Positions 33,776 to 41,816 of a stretch of 64,000 nt of DNA are shown piece by piece. The DNA comes from Arthrobacter russicus (lineage in GTDB: Bacteria; Actinomycetota; Actinomycetes; Actinomycetales; Micrococcaceae): NCBI RefSeq assembly GCF_031454135.1, contig NZ_JAVDQF010000001.1, positions 2,852,001 to 2,916,000 of the forward strand, written 5' to 3'. Position 1 is the stretch's first letter. The number at the start of each line of letters is the position of its first letter. The position numbers were made by a program, and so were the translations under genes. Under the pieces are notes generated by a model. The model saw only the letters and a program-made list of their open reading frames with translations. It had not been told where the DNA came from and did no database searches.

Positions 33776-34981
33776 GTGAGCAACGACTTCGTCCCCCAGG
33801 AGGGGGCGCCAGAGACGCCGGTGGACCCGACGGTGCCATGGAACGGGGAGCTGCCGGTGAACCCGGGGCAAAGTCCCTATCAGCAGCCGTATTTCGCGGC
33901 ACAGACACCGGCCCCGGCGCCGCCGAAGCGACCGCGGCGGGCTTTGCTGCTCGGCTTACTCGCCAGTGGTCTGGTGCTGGCGCTTCTGGTGGTCGCTGGT
34001 GGAATTTGGCTGTTCAACGCCGGCGAGCGGAATGCACCGGCGAAGCAGGTGGCTTCCTTCCTGACCGCCTTGGTCGAGGGCCGGGCCGAAGATGCAATGC
34101 GGCTCAGCGGCAATGTGCTCCAGGATCAGGACAAGACGCTGATCAACGATGCCGTTTACCAGAACGCGTCGAACAAAATCAGCGGATTCAGTATCGGGCA
34201 GACCCGGATCGCCAATGGCAAGGCCACCGTGAGCGCCGAAATTTCCCAAGGCGGCGAAAGCTATGCCGAAGAGTTCGCGCTCTCACTCGATGGGAAAGAG
34301 CTCTTCATCGACAAGTGGCGGCTGGATCCGATCGTGCTGCCCACGATGACGGTCCAGCTCGCCGGCCCGGCTTCACTGGGTCTGACGGTGGCCGGCGTCG
34401 GCCTGAAACCGGATCTGGTGCCGGCGACCGCGACCCAGCCGGAATCGCTCAAAAAACTCAGCGTCAAAGCACTGCCGGCGGACTACCCAGTGGCTGCGGC
34501 CAACTCAGATCCTGATCTGACCACCAATCAGGCGACGGCGAAGGTCCGGGGGTTCAACAGTGCGAAGCCGCAGAACGCGGTGGTGGCCGCAACCCTGAAC
34601 GAAGCTGGAAAGGCTTCGATCACGGCGGCGGTGAACCAGTATTTAGACGCTTGCGCGGCGCAGCGCACGGCGGTGCTCAAAGACTGCCCGTTCAGCGGCA
34701 AAGCGGATGATCCGCTGCTCTCGCAGTACCAGGTCAGCAACGCCCGGTGGAGCATCGTCACCAGGCCCACCCTGAGCATTGCGGAGTGGAGCCCGTCGAT
34801 CGGCTGGCTGGTGTTGAGCACGGCTCCCGGGACTGCGAGTTTCGCGGCCGATCTTTCGAACAGCGTCAGCAGCGGCACCGCGAGCATCGACGCGATGACA
34901 TTTTCCTTGGGCGGCCAAGTCCTCGGCTTCAAGGACGGTGTGGCGCAGTTCAGCCGGCCGACGCCCGGTACGCAGAGCTGA
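33776..34981 (+). CDS. Membrane-anchored protein of unknown function
   Basis: 401 residues. A Pro-rich cytoplasmic segment (about 1-55) is followed by one membrane helix (residues about 58-82) and an extracytoplasmic region with a DUF4878/NTF2-like lead domain (NAPAKQVASFLTALVEGRAEDAMR) and a beta-rich remainder with two Cys (CAAQ and DCPF). I chose GTG at 33776 because AGGGAG stands before it; the in-frame start at 33719 lacks a ribosome site. It is a stand-alone gene between rpoC and the ArsR-type gene. Similar proteins are common in actinobacteria without assigned function. Confidence 0.75.
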   Translation: MSNDFVPQEGAPETPVDPTVPWNGELPVNPGQSPYQQPYFAAQTPAPAPPKRPRRALLLGLLASGLVLALLVVAGGIWLFNAGERNAPAKQVASFLTALVEGRAEDAMRLSGNVLQDQDKTLINDAVYQNASNKISGFSIGQTRIANGKATVSAEISQGGESYAEEFALSLDGKELFIDKWRLDPIVLPTMTVQLAGPASLGLTVAGVGLKPDLVPATATQPESLKKLSVKALPADYPVAAANSDPDLTTNQATAKVRGFNSAKPQNAVVAATLNEAGKASITAAVNQYLDACAAQRTAVLKDCPFSGKADDPLLSQYQVSNARWSIVTRPTLSIAEWSPSIGWLVLSTAPGTASFAADLSNSVSSGTASIDAMTFSLGGQVLGFKDGVAQFSRPTPGTQS

Positions 34982-35016
34982 GCCGCAGCCCCGAAGCCCC
35001 TGACTGGCCCCGCCCA

Positions 35017-35050
35017 GGGTGGTTGGGCGCGGGGTGGTTGGGCGAGGGGT
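35017..35050 (+). repeat. G-rich tandem repeat with G-quadruplex pattern
   Basis: Two and a half copies of a roughly 16-base unit containing GGGTGGTTGGGCG lie between the convergent ends of the membrane-protein gene and the ArsR-type gene. G-runs of three to four with short loops satisfy a quadruplex pattern on the plus strand. Confidence 0.45.
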
Positions 35051-35058
35051 GGTGTGGT

Positions 35059-35349
35059 TCAGCCGTGGTCGATGTGGCCGAGTGCTTGGTTGAGGAATTC
35101 CTGTACGTGCTGGTCGAACAGCGAATAGATCACCTGGCGCCCGTCGCGGTGCCCGCTGACCAGATTCAAGTGCCGAAGGATCCGCAGGTGGTTCGAGATG
35201 GTCGCCTGCGCCATCCCGCAATCTTCCACCAGCGTGCTCACGGAGCAGGGGCCGTCGTCGAGCCGGGCCATGATCAAAAGCCGCCCGGGGGAGGAGAGTG
35301 CCTGCATGACTTGGGCCAAGTCTTCGGCGTGCTCGTTGCTGAGTTTCAC
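35059..35349 (-). CDS. ArsR/SmtB-family metal sensor with alpha-5 site
   Basis: 96-residue winged-helix repressor. The DNA-reading helix is MAQATISNHLRILRHL (residues 46-61). The last helix carries Asp79-x-His81-(10 residues)-His92-x2-His95, exactly the spacing of the alpha-5 zinc/cobalt/nickel site of CzrA and NmtR-type sensors. The alpha-3N ELCV-type cysteine motif is absent, though two Cys are present (35 and 44). It is divergent from the metal-efflux ATPase and should repress it until metal binds. Confidence 0.9.
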   Translation of the reverse strand: MKLSNEHAEDLAQVMQALSSPGRLLIMARLDDGPCSVSTLVEDCGMAQATISNHLRILRHLNLVSGHRDGRQVIYSLFDQHVQEFLNQALGHIDHG

Positions 35350-35380
35350 GGTTCCATCTTCACCTAGCGTTTGCTGAATC

Positions 35381-35444
35381 TGATAATCATTAGCAACAAC
35401 TTCAAATATTTACATATGTCGATATCTAAATGTATACTGTAGTC
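35381..35444 (+). promoter_or_regulatory. Divergent metal-efflux control region with candidate leaderless promoter
   Basis: TTACAT (35410-35415), a 17-base spacer and TATACT (35433-35438) end six bases before the ATG at 35445, the geometry of a leaderless mRNA. TACAT (35411-35415) and ATGTA (35430-35434) form an inverted repeat overlapping both hexamers, a candidate ArsR operator. TGATAATCATTAGCA (35381-35395) is a further Zur-box-like palindrome (12 of 15 on the minus strand). Confidence 0.55.
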
Positions 35445-37472
35445 ATGACGATTACCGAAACCAAGCCTCATGTCCACAAGGAAGGCGCGCACGATCACGG
35501 GGGGAGCCCGAAGCTGGAGATGGGCTTCGCGATCGCCTCCGGCGTGACCTTCTTGATCGGCACCGCATTCGAATACTGGATCCCGGGGATGAGTTCCTAT
35601 GCTCTGCCCTTCTTCCTGGCAACCTACTTCTTCGGCGGGTTCTTCACCTTCAGCTCGGCGATCCGCTCGATCCGCCGCGGCCGTTTCGAAGTCGATTTCC
35701 TGATGTTGGTGGCCGCCATCGGTGCCGCCACCGTAGGCCGCTTCGCTGAAGGCGCGGTGCTGCTGTTCTTGTTCAGCCTCGGCCACGCGCTCGAGGAATA
35801 CGCCATGGGCCGGGCCAAGCGCTCCATCGAAGCGCTTGCCGAACTCGCACCGCCGACGGCACTCGTTCGCACCGCTACTGGCGAGATCGAGGAACGCCCC
35901 ACGGAGGAACTGGTCCCGGGCGAAGTGGTCCTGGTCAAGCCGAACTCCCGGATCCCGGCCGACGGCTTCGTTGTGCTCGGCAATTCCGCGGTCGACCAAT
36001 CGTCGATCACCGGAGAGAGCATCCCGGTGGAGAAGAGCGCGGTGTCCCGTGCCGCGATCAACAACCCCTCCACCATCGACGATTCCGGCAAGGTCTTCGC
36101 CGGCACGGTGAATGGCTCAGGTCCGCTGGAGATCGTGGTCAGCGTGGCTTCCAAGGACAACACCCTGTCCCGCGTGGTGGCCATGGTCCGGGATGCGGAT
36201 TCGACCAAGTCGAACACCCAGCGGTTCATCGACCGCTTCCAGCGCTTCTACGTGCCGGCCGTGATCGCCGTAGTCGCGATCGTCTTCCTGGTTGGCTGGT
36301 TGTTCCTCAACGAGCCGATCGCGGACAGCTTCTACCGGGCGATGCTGGTGCTGGTCGCCGCAAGCCCCTGTGCTTTGGCGATTGCGACGCCGGCTGCGGT
36401 GCTTGCCGGAGTGGCCCGGGCGGCCAAGGCCGGCTTGCTGGTCAAGGGCGGCGCTGCACTGGAGAACCTGGGCCGGGTCAACGCCATGGCGTTCGACAAG
36501 ACCGGCACGCTCACCTGGGGTCAGCCGCGGTTGACCGACGTCGTGGCGCTGCCCGGCGTGGACCGTGCCGAGCTGTCTCGTTTGGCGCTGGCGCTCGAAT
36601 CGGTCAGCGACCACCCGTTGGCCGGAGCGATCACCCGCGGCCTGGACAGTGAAGTTCCCGCAGACCGCAGGGCTGAAGCGTTGGACCTGCAGGCGGTCAC
36701 CGGGCGCGGTGTCCAAGCGTATGTGGACAACGAGCTGGTGCAGATCGGCAGCCTGCGGCTTTTCGAAGAGTCCGGGGCGGCGATCGAGGGTGAGTTGCTG
36801 ACCGCGGTCCAGCAATTGCAGGGCACCGGGCGGACCACCATGGTGGTCAAGTCCGGGGACCGGTTCCTGGGCGTGCTCGGGGTCATGGATGCGCCTCGCC
36901 AAGAGGCCAAAGACGTGCTCGATTCGCTGCGGCAGAATGGCGTCCAGCAACTGGTGATGATCTCCGGAGACAACCAGCGGGTTGCCGATGCGGTCGGCAA
37001 GCAGGTCGGCGTGGACACCGCCCACGGCGAGCTGATGCCGGAGGACAAAGTCGCTGCGATCGGCAAGATGGGCGGCCAGGGCCGCTACACCGCAATGGTG
37101 GGCGACGGCGTCAATGACGCTCCGGCGATGGCCAACGCCACCGTGGGCATCGCGATGGGCGCTGCCGGATCCGCCGTGGCCTTGGAAACCGCCGACGTCG
37201 CTTTGATGAGCGACGATCTGGGCCGAGTCCCGTTCCTGATCAAATTGAGCCGGGCCAGCAGCAACATCATCCGGCAGAACTTGATCGCCTCCTTGGTGAT
37301 CGTGGCGTTCCTGATCCCGGCGAGCTTGCTCGGCATGGAAATGGGCCCGGTGGTGTTCATCCACGAAGGTTCGTCGTTGCTGGTGGTCTTCAACGCGCTG
37401 CGCCTGCTCCGGTTCGGCCTGGGCAAGGAGCACGCGGGGATCACCCACGAAACCCGCCCGGTCAACGCCTGA
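35445..37472 (+). CDS. P1B-4-type heavy-metal-exporting P-type ATPase
   Basis: 675 residues, an inner-membrane metal pump. The N-terminus is His-rich (HVHKEGAHDHGG, residues 9-20) without a CxxC domain. Metal-site motifs are Ser307-Pro308-Cys309 in the transmembrane SPC and HEGSS (His640) in a late helix, the signature pair of subgroup P1B-4 (cobalt, iron or nickel, sometimes zinc). Phosphorylation site DKTGT with Asp351, TGES loop, SDHPL and GDGVNDAPAM are all intact. I prefer the ATG at 35445 because the promoter suggests a leaderless transcript; an in-frame ATG lies at 35430. It is controlled by the divergent ArsR-type sensor. Confidence 0.92.
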   Translation: MTITETKPHVHKEGAHDHGGSPKLEMGFAIASGVTFLIGTAFEYWIPGMSSYALPFFLATYFFGGFFTFSSAIRSIRRGRFEVDFLMLVAAIGAATVGRFAEGAVLLFLFSLGHALEEYAMGRAKRSIEALAELAPPTALVRTATGEIEERPTEELVPGEVVLVKPNSRIPADGFVVLGNSAVDQSSITGESIPVEKSAVSRAAINNPSTIDDSGKVFAGTVNGSGPLEIVVSVASKDNTLSRVVAMVRDADSTKSNTQRFIDRFQRFYVPAVIAVVAIVFLVGWLFLNEPIADSFYRAMLVLVAASPCALAIATPAAVLAGVARAAKAGLLVKGGAALENLGRVNAMAFDKTGTLTWGQPRLTDVVALPGVDRAELSRLALALESVSDHPLAGAITRGLDSEVPADRRAEALDLQAVTGRGVQAYVDNELVQIGSLRLFEESGAAIEGELLTAVQQLQGTGRTTMVVKSGDRFLGVLGVMDAPRQEAKDVLDSLRQNGVQQLVMISGDNQRVADAVGKQVGVDTAHGELMPEDKVAAIGKMGGQGRYTAMVGDGVNDAPAMANATVGIAMGAAGSAVALETADVALMSDDLGRVPFLIKLSRASSNIIRQNLIASLVIVAFLIPASLLGMEMGPVVFIHEGSSLLVVFNALRLLRFGLGKEHAGITHETRPVNA

Positions 37473-37484
37473 CCGGGGTCAGGC
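37467..37484. terminator. Shared hairpin between convergent genes
   Basis: GCCTGACC (37467-37474) and GGTCAGGC (37477-37484) with a two-base loop overlap the stop codons of both convergent genes. This compact stem probably serves both directions, but no U-tract follows. Confidence 0.5.
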
Positions 37485-38162
37485 GGGCTGGGTTTCCCGC
37501 AGCGTGGGAACGTCGGCGGCGCTGGAGAGCACGTAGTCCGGTGCCGCCGACGCGAAGTCCTCGGCGGTCAGCGAGCCGGTGAGCACGCCGACGCTCAGTA
37601 CGCCGCCCTGATTCGCGGCCTGGACGTCGACCAGGGTGTCGCCCGCGGAGAGCACCGCCCGGACGTCCTGGGCACCGGTGCGTTCCATCGCGCGATGGAT
37701 CATGTAGGGAGCCGGGCGCCCCGCCCGGACGTCAGTCGTGGTGACCACGGTGTCCAACAGCCCGTCCGGGCCCAGCGACCAGCCCAGCGAATCAAGCAGC
37801 GGGTAGGCGACCTCGTCGTCGAAACCGGTGGTGAGCGCGATTTTGATGCCGCGTCCGCGCAGCGTCTGCAAAGCCGATTCTGCGCCGGGGAGCGCTATTG
37901 GGGGCCTCCCGGCGTAGAAATCGGCCAACAGGGCCCGGAACCGGGCAAAGGCGGCATGCACGGCCTCGCCGGCCGGCTCCACGCCGCCCAAGCGCATCAA
38001 GGCGTTGATTGCGGTCACTTTGTCGGTGCCCATCCACAATTGCAGGTCGGCTTGCGCCACTGAAGCGCCGGTTTCTTCGACGCAGCCGCGCAGGGCTTGG
38101 TACACCAGCCCGTGATCGTCGATGGTGGTTCCGGCCATATCGAACACTGCTAACTCGATCAT
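37479..38162 (-). CDS. HAD-family phosphonatase-like hydrolase
   Basis: 227 residues. HAD motif I is FDMAGTTID with nucleophile Asp8, motif II is LTTGF near residue 117, and motif III/IV is AGDTLVDVQAA. Lys48 in LWMGTDKV stands where phosphonoacetaldehyde hydrolase has its Schiff-base Lys, and AGTT rather than DGTL is typical of that subgroup. The likely role is cleavage of a C-P bond of phosphonoacetaldehyde or a relative, or dephosphorylation. The start overlaps the stop of the GntR-type gene by four bases. Confidence 0.82.
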   Translation of the reverse strand: MIELAVFDMAGTTIDDHGLVYQALRGCVEETGASVAQADLQLWMGTDKVTAINALMRLGGVEPAGEAVHAAFARFRALLADFYAGRPPIALPGAESALQTLRGRGIKIALTTGFDDEVAYPLLDSLGWSLGPDGLLDTVVTTTDVRAGRPAPYMIHRAMERTGAQDVRAVLSAGDTLVDVQAANQGGVLSVGVLTGSLTAEDFASAAPDYVLSSAADVPTLRETQPA

Positions 38163-38959
38163 TCTTCTCCTGAGCTTTCGGACCCGGTGCTTTCCGGGTG
38201 GCGCGCCGCGCGTTGTTCCGGGTTGTCGATCCTGGCCAGCGGGGTGCGGTTGGCCAAAGTGTTGTCGATCATGAAGCTGGTCAGCTCCGGGCGGTAGCGG
38301 TCTTCGCCGTACTCGAGCCGGGAGCCGTCGTCGCTGAAGCTGATCCGGCGTTCCCGCAGCAGCGGGGCGCCGGGCTCGATGCCCAGATAGTGCGCATCTT
38401 CATCGGTCGCCGCCACCGCATCGATGATGTGCCGGGCCGAGCTGAGTTCCACGCCGTTTTCGCGCAGGTAGCGGAAAGTGGAACCGCTGTCGGTATCGAA
38501 GTTGAACAACGGGTTCCCGGCTTCGGTCACGTAATGGGAGCGTTCCAGCATCGTGGGGGAGCCGTCCAGGAAGCGCAGCCTGAAGACCGCGACGACGGAA
38601 TCCTCGGCATCGATGCCCAACTGTTCCGCCACGTATTCACCGGCCGGCCGCCGGGCGATTTCGAGTGTCTTCTGGCCCGGCACCCGATTGATGCTTTCGG
38701 CCCACTGGGTGAATGACATGAAGGTACCGAAGGACTGCGAAGGCACATCGCCGCGGACCATCGGGGAGCGGCCGCGGCCGCCGGTGATGCTGCCGTCCTG
38801 GCGCAACGCCGCAAGCGCCTGCCGTACCGGGCCGCGGGAGACAGAGAATTCTGCGCAGAGTTGCGCCTCGGAGGGCACCAGCGATCCTTGCGGCCAGACG
38901 CCGGAATGGATCCGTTTTCTGAATTCCTCGCTGAGCTTGAGGTGAAGCGGGGTTGTCAT
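38159..38959 (-). CDS. GntR-family regulator with UTRA domain
   Basis: 266 residues. The N-terminal winged helix contains LVPSEAQLCAEFSVSRGPVR (residues about 26-45), and the C-terminal UTRA effector domain includes LEIARRPAGEYVAEQLGI and the usual LLRERRISFSDDGSRLEYGEDRYR region. The ATG at 38959 has TATGCT six bases upstream, so the mRNA may be leaderless. It is first in an operon with the HAD hydrolase and divergent from the FAD oxidoreductase. By context it should sense a phosphonate intermediate. Confidence 0.88.
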   Translation of the reverse strand: MTTPLHLKLSEEFRKRIHSGVWPQGSLVPSEAQLCAEFSVSRGPVRQALAALRQDGSITGGRGRSPMVRGDVPSQSFGTFMSFTQWAESINRVPGQKTLEIARRPAGEYVAEQLGIDAEDSVVAVFRLRFLDGSPTMLERSHYVTEAGNPLFNFDTDSGSTFRYLRENGVELSSARHIIDAVAATDEDAHYLGIEPGAPLLRERRISFSDDGSRLEYGEDRYRPELTSFMIDNTLANRTPLARIDNPEQRAARHPESTGSESSGEE

Positions 38960-39022
38960 CACCTCAGCATAACTTCCGCAATGGGCGTGCTGAACGGCTT
39001 TGCAGGGCTGCAAAATGAACAT

Positions 39023-39050
39023 TTGGCAAACATGTCTATACAAGTATGCT
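39023..39050 (+). promoter_or_regulatory. Candidate promoter and operator of FAD oxidoreductase
   Basis: TTGGCA (39023-39028), a 16-base spacer and TATGCT (39045-39050). The spacer carries TATACAAGTATG, an inverted ATAC-aa-GTAT, a plausible site for the divergent GntR/UTRA regulator. Confidence 0.45.
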
Positions 39051-39091
39051 TTCAACTTGAGCCAGTCGGACGCAGCCCGCAGAGTAGCTGC

Positions 39092-40213
39092 ATGAACACA
39101 TTTATCGCCGAGGCGGATCTGCTCGTCGTCGGAGCCGGCATCATCGGCTTGGCGCACGCCTTCGAAGCCCAGCAACGCGGCCTCAAAGTCGTCGTACTGG
39201 AACGCGACCACCACGCCGTCGGCGCCTCGATCCGGAACTTCGGCCACTGCTGCATCACCGCGCAAGACGGCGATCTGCTCGACCTCGCGGTCGCGGGCCG
39301 GCCGCGCTGGCTGGCCGCTGCCCGGAACGCCGGCTTCTTCGCCGTTGAATCGGGTGCGCTCGCGGTGGCCCGCAGCAACACCGAACTGGAACTGCTCGGA
39401 CAGCTCGCGCAGAGCCGGCCGATGGGGCAGATCCAGCTCCGCTCCGCGGACCAGGTCCGGGAAACGCTTTCCGGCGGCCAACCGGAGATCGTCGGCGGTG
39501 CCTGGCTGCGCGACGATCTGCGGGTGGACCCGCGGGAAGCCGTCGGAAGCTTGGCGCAATGGCTGGCCGGGCAGGGCGTGCAATTCTTCTGGAACACCAG
39601 CTTCTTGGGACTCACCGCCGCTGGTGCGACGACCAGCCGGGGTGAAATTTCCGCCGGTCATACGCTGATTTGCGCCGGCCACGATCTGGATTACCTGTTT
39701 CCCGAACTGGCTGCCGAGCGGGAAGTTTTCCGTTGCGCTTTGCAGATGATCCGGGTGGCTGCTCCGGATGGATTCGAAGTGGCACCCGCGGTGCTGACCA
39801 CGACGTCGATGCTGCGCTACCCCGCGTTCACGGCGATGCCGGCAGCACGGCGGCTGCGCCAGGAGCTGGCCGAAGCGGATCCGGTGTTGTTGGAGATCGA
39901 TGCGAACGTGATGTTCACCCAGCGCCCGGACGGCAGTTTGCTGGTCGGTGACTCGCATGTGCTCGGCAAGTCGCAAGCGCCGTTCCAGACCGAGGCCACG
40001 AGCGAGGTGCTGTTGGACCGGGCCAGTGCAGTGATCGGACGTGGACCTTTGACGGTCCTGGAGCGTTGGCAAGGGGTTTACGCGGCGAGTCCGCAACAGC
40101 CCTATCTGATCGCACCGGTCGGGGAACGGGCGACGGCGGTCAGCGTCACCAGTGGCATCGGCATGACGATCTCCTTCGGTTTGGCGCAAAAGGTGCTCGC
40201 AGGGCTGTCCTAA
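39092..40213 (+). CDS. FAD-dependent amine oxidoreductase (TIGR03364-like, phosphonate-associated)
   Basis: 373 residues of the DAO fold. The dinucleotide site is DLLVVGAGIIGLAHAFEA (residues 9-26), followed by VVVLERD for FAD ribose contact and by GASIRNFGHCC, a loop typical of the subfamily found beside phosphonatase-like genes. The C-terminal FAD site is seen near TSGIGMTISFGLA. The start is the ATG at 39092, before which the ribosome site is weak. Divergent from the GntR/HAD operon. Oxidation of an aminophosphonate to phosphonoacetaldehyde for the HAD enzyme would make a complete short pathway (inference from families). Confidence 0.85.
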   Translation: MNTFIAEADLLVVGAGIIGLAHAFEAQQRGLKVVVLERDHHAVGASIRNFGHCCITAQDGDLLDLAVAGRPRWLAAARNAGFFAVESGALAVARSNTELELLGQLAQSRPMGQIQLRSADQVRETLSGGQPEIVGGAWLRDDLRVDPREAVGSLAQWLAGQGVQFFWNTSFLGLTAAGATTSRGEISAGHTLICAGHDLDYLFPELAAEREVFRCALQMIRVAAPDGFEVAPAVLTTTSMLRYPAFTAMPAARRLRQELAEADPVLLEIDANVMFTQRPDGSLLVGDSHVLGKSQAPFQTEATSEVLLDRASAVIGRGPLTVLERWQGVYAASPQQPYLIAPVGERATAVSVTSGIGMTISFGLAQKVLAGLS

Positions 40214-40283
40214 GGGGCAGTGCGGCCGGGCTGCCTCGGGACCAGAATGGGAAGATGAACCGAGGACCACGACGGCAGGCCGG

Positions 40284-41702
40284 GTGAAGCTCAACCAGGC
40301 GGCGGAGCACCAAGCGCCAGTGACCGCCGCGCCCGCCGCCCGGCGTCGTGCCGAGCCGCCGGTGATCGCGACGCTCGGTTCGGAAAACCTGCTCGCTCTG
40401 CAGCGCAGTGCCGGCAACGGCGCCACCGCGGAGCTGCTCCGGACACCTGCCGTGGCCCAGCGGAGTGCTGCGGATCCAGTGTTGCAAAGGGCCGGCGGGC
40501 ACTCCGGCGGAGTCGGTCCGAAAGGCAGCTATGAAATCGAACTGAGCAAAAGCGACTTCTTGAAGGATTCCTTCGTCAAGGGGTCGCTCAAGACCAAATT
40601 CGAGTTCACGGTCGAAGCTGCCATTGCCGCTGCCTCGATCAGCGCGGCCGGTTCGGATTTCGGTTCACCGGGCAAGCGCAATGCCGGGGCCAAAGCCGAG
40701 ATCACCCTGCTCAAGGAGAAACTCCATCAGGAGCTTTGGCTGCTCACCGTGGTCGAACGCAAGGTCAAGCTCGGTTTTGAACTGTCCCGGAAGAAGTTCG
40801 ACCTCTCCGCCGGCGTGGATTTCAAGGCAGCAACGCCCTTGAAGTGGTTCGACCTCTCCGGCAGCGGCAAGCTGACCGCGGTCGGCGTGGACTGGGAGAA
40901 AATGCAGAAAAACCCCGACGACGTGACGCTCGCAGAGCTCAAGTTCGGGGTCAGCGGAGTCCCCAACTTCGTCGTCGAGCTGGGTGGCAGCCGGGTCAAA
41001 GTGCAAGGCAAGCTCACCGCGGAAGTCGGGTTCAAGCCGAATTGGCCCAGGATCGTCCAAGAAGTGCTGCTCCGGCAAGCCCAGACTGCCGGTGAAGTGG
41101 TTTCCGGCACCGCAGAAACCGCAATGGCCGGCGGGGCTGCGGAAGGCGCTGCGGCGACGGGCGCGGCGGTCGGCGAGGGGGCAATCGGCGTCGGCGCCAC
41201 CGCTTACATCGGGGCAGCCGCGGCAATCGGGCTGCCGTTGTTGTCGGTGGCCGCCTTGGGCTACGCTTTCAGCCGGATCGACGCGGACATCCAGGCCACC
41301 GTCGACGGCGCGATCGCCGGGCAGGACGGCAGGCGTGCCGCCGCGGGCTACGCTGCGGACTACGCGACCGTGATGTCCGGCTACAAATCCGGGTCCGGGC
41401 CGGGAGCGGTCGAGGCCGAGCAGCATCTGGACCAGGCGATGGCGAAACTTGCCCGGGAGAACCCGGGCAAGGAGATTTCCCGCCAGGAACTGTGCCGGGA
41501 GATCCTGAACCGGCACGGCGGTTATCAGCAATTGGTGAAGGAACTCGAAAAGGCCTTCAAGGAGAAGTACTTCGCGAACACCGTGCAGAACTGGGAAGCC
41601 GCGCACCGGCCGGACTTCAGCTGGCTGGAGAATCTCGGCGAAGGCTGGGGCCGCCGCGGGATCTTCGCCCGGAACCTGAGATCGGCGCTCTACGCATACT
41701 GA
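40284..41702 (+). CDS. Protein with eCIS-cargo-like N-terminal motif, paralogue A
   Basis: 472 residues starting at GTG; the start agrees with the paralogue that follows (VKLN versus MKLD). An unstructured N-terminus carries LLALQRSAGNGATAELLR (residues 36-53), a motif common at the N-termini of actinobacterial proteins linked to extracellular contractile injection systems. A beta-rich region (about 75-265) with charged strands follows, then a hydrophobic Gly/Ala segment (about 298-330) able to span a membrane, and a helical C-terminus (YAADYATVMSGYKSG onward). No injection-system structural genes are in the window. Function unknown; a membrane-acting cargo protein is one possibility. Confidence 0.65.
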   Translation: MKLNQAAEHQAPVTAAPAARRRAEPPVIATLGSENLLALQRSAGNGATAELLRTPAVAQRSAADPVLQRAGGHSGGVGPKGSYEIELSKSDFLKDSFVKGSLKTKFEFTVEAAIAAASISAAGSDFGSPGKRNAGAKAEITLLKEKLHQELWLLTVVERKVKLGFELSRKKFDLSAGVDFKAATPLKWFDLSGSGKLTAVGVDWEKMQKNPDDVTLAELKFGVSGVPNFVVELGGSRVKVQGKLTAEVGFKPNWPRIVQEVLLRQAQTAGEVVSGTAETAMAGGAAEGAAATGAAVGEGAIGVGATAYIGAAAAIGLPLLSVAALGYAFSRIDADIQATVDGAIAGQDGRRAAAGYAADYATVMSGYKSGSGPGAVEAEQHLDQAMAKLARENPGKEISRQELCREILNRHGGYQQLVKELEKAFKEKYFANTVQNWEAAHRPDFSWLENLGEGWGRRGIFARNLRSALYAY

Positions 41703-41816
41703 GCGGCTCGCCCTGCGCGGAGAGTGCTCGCAGGATTGCCCCAAAGGGCGGGCGTCTATCCCGGGTCCGGGCCAGGATGGATGCATGAGGACAGCGTTGC
41801 GTTTCCGGACGGCCGG

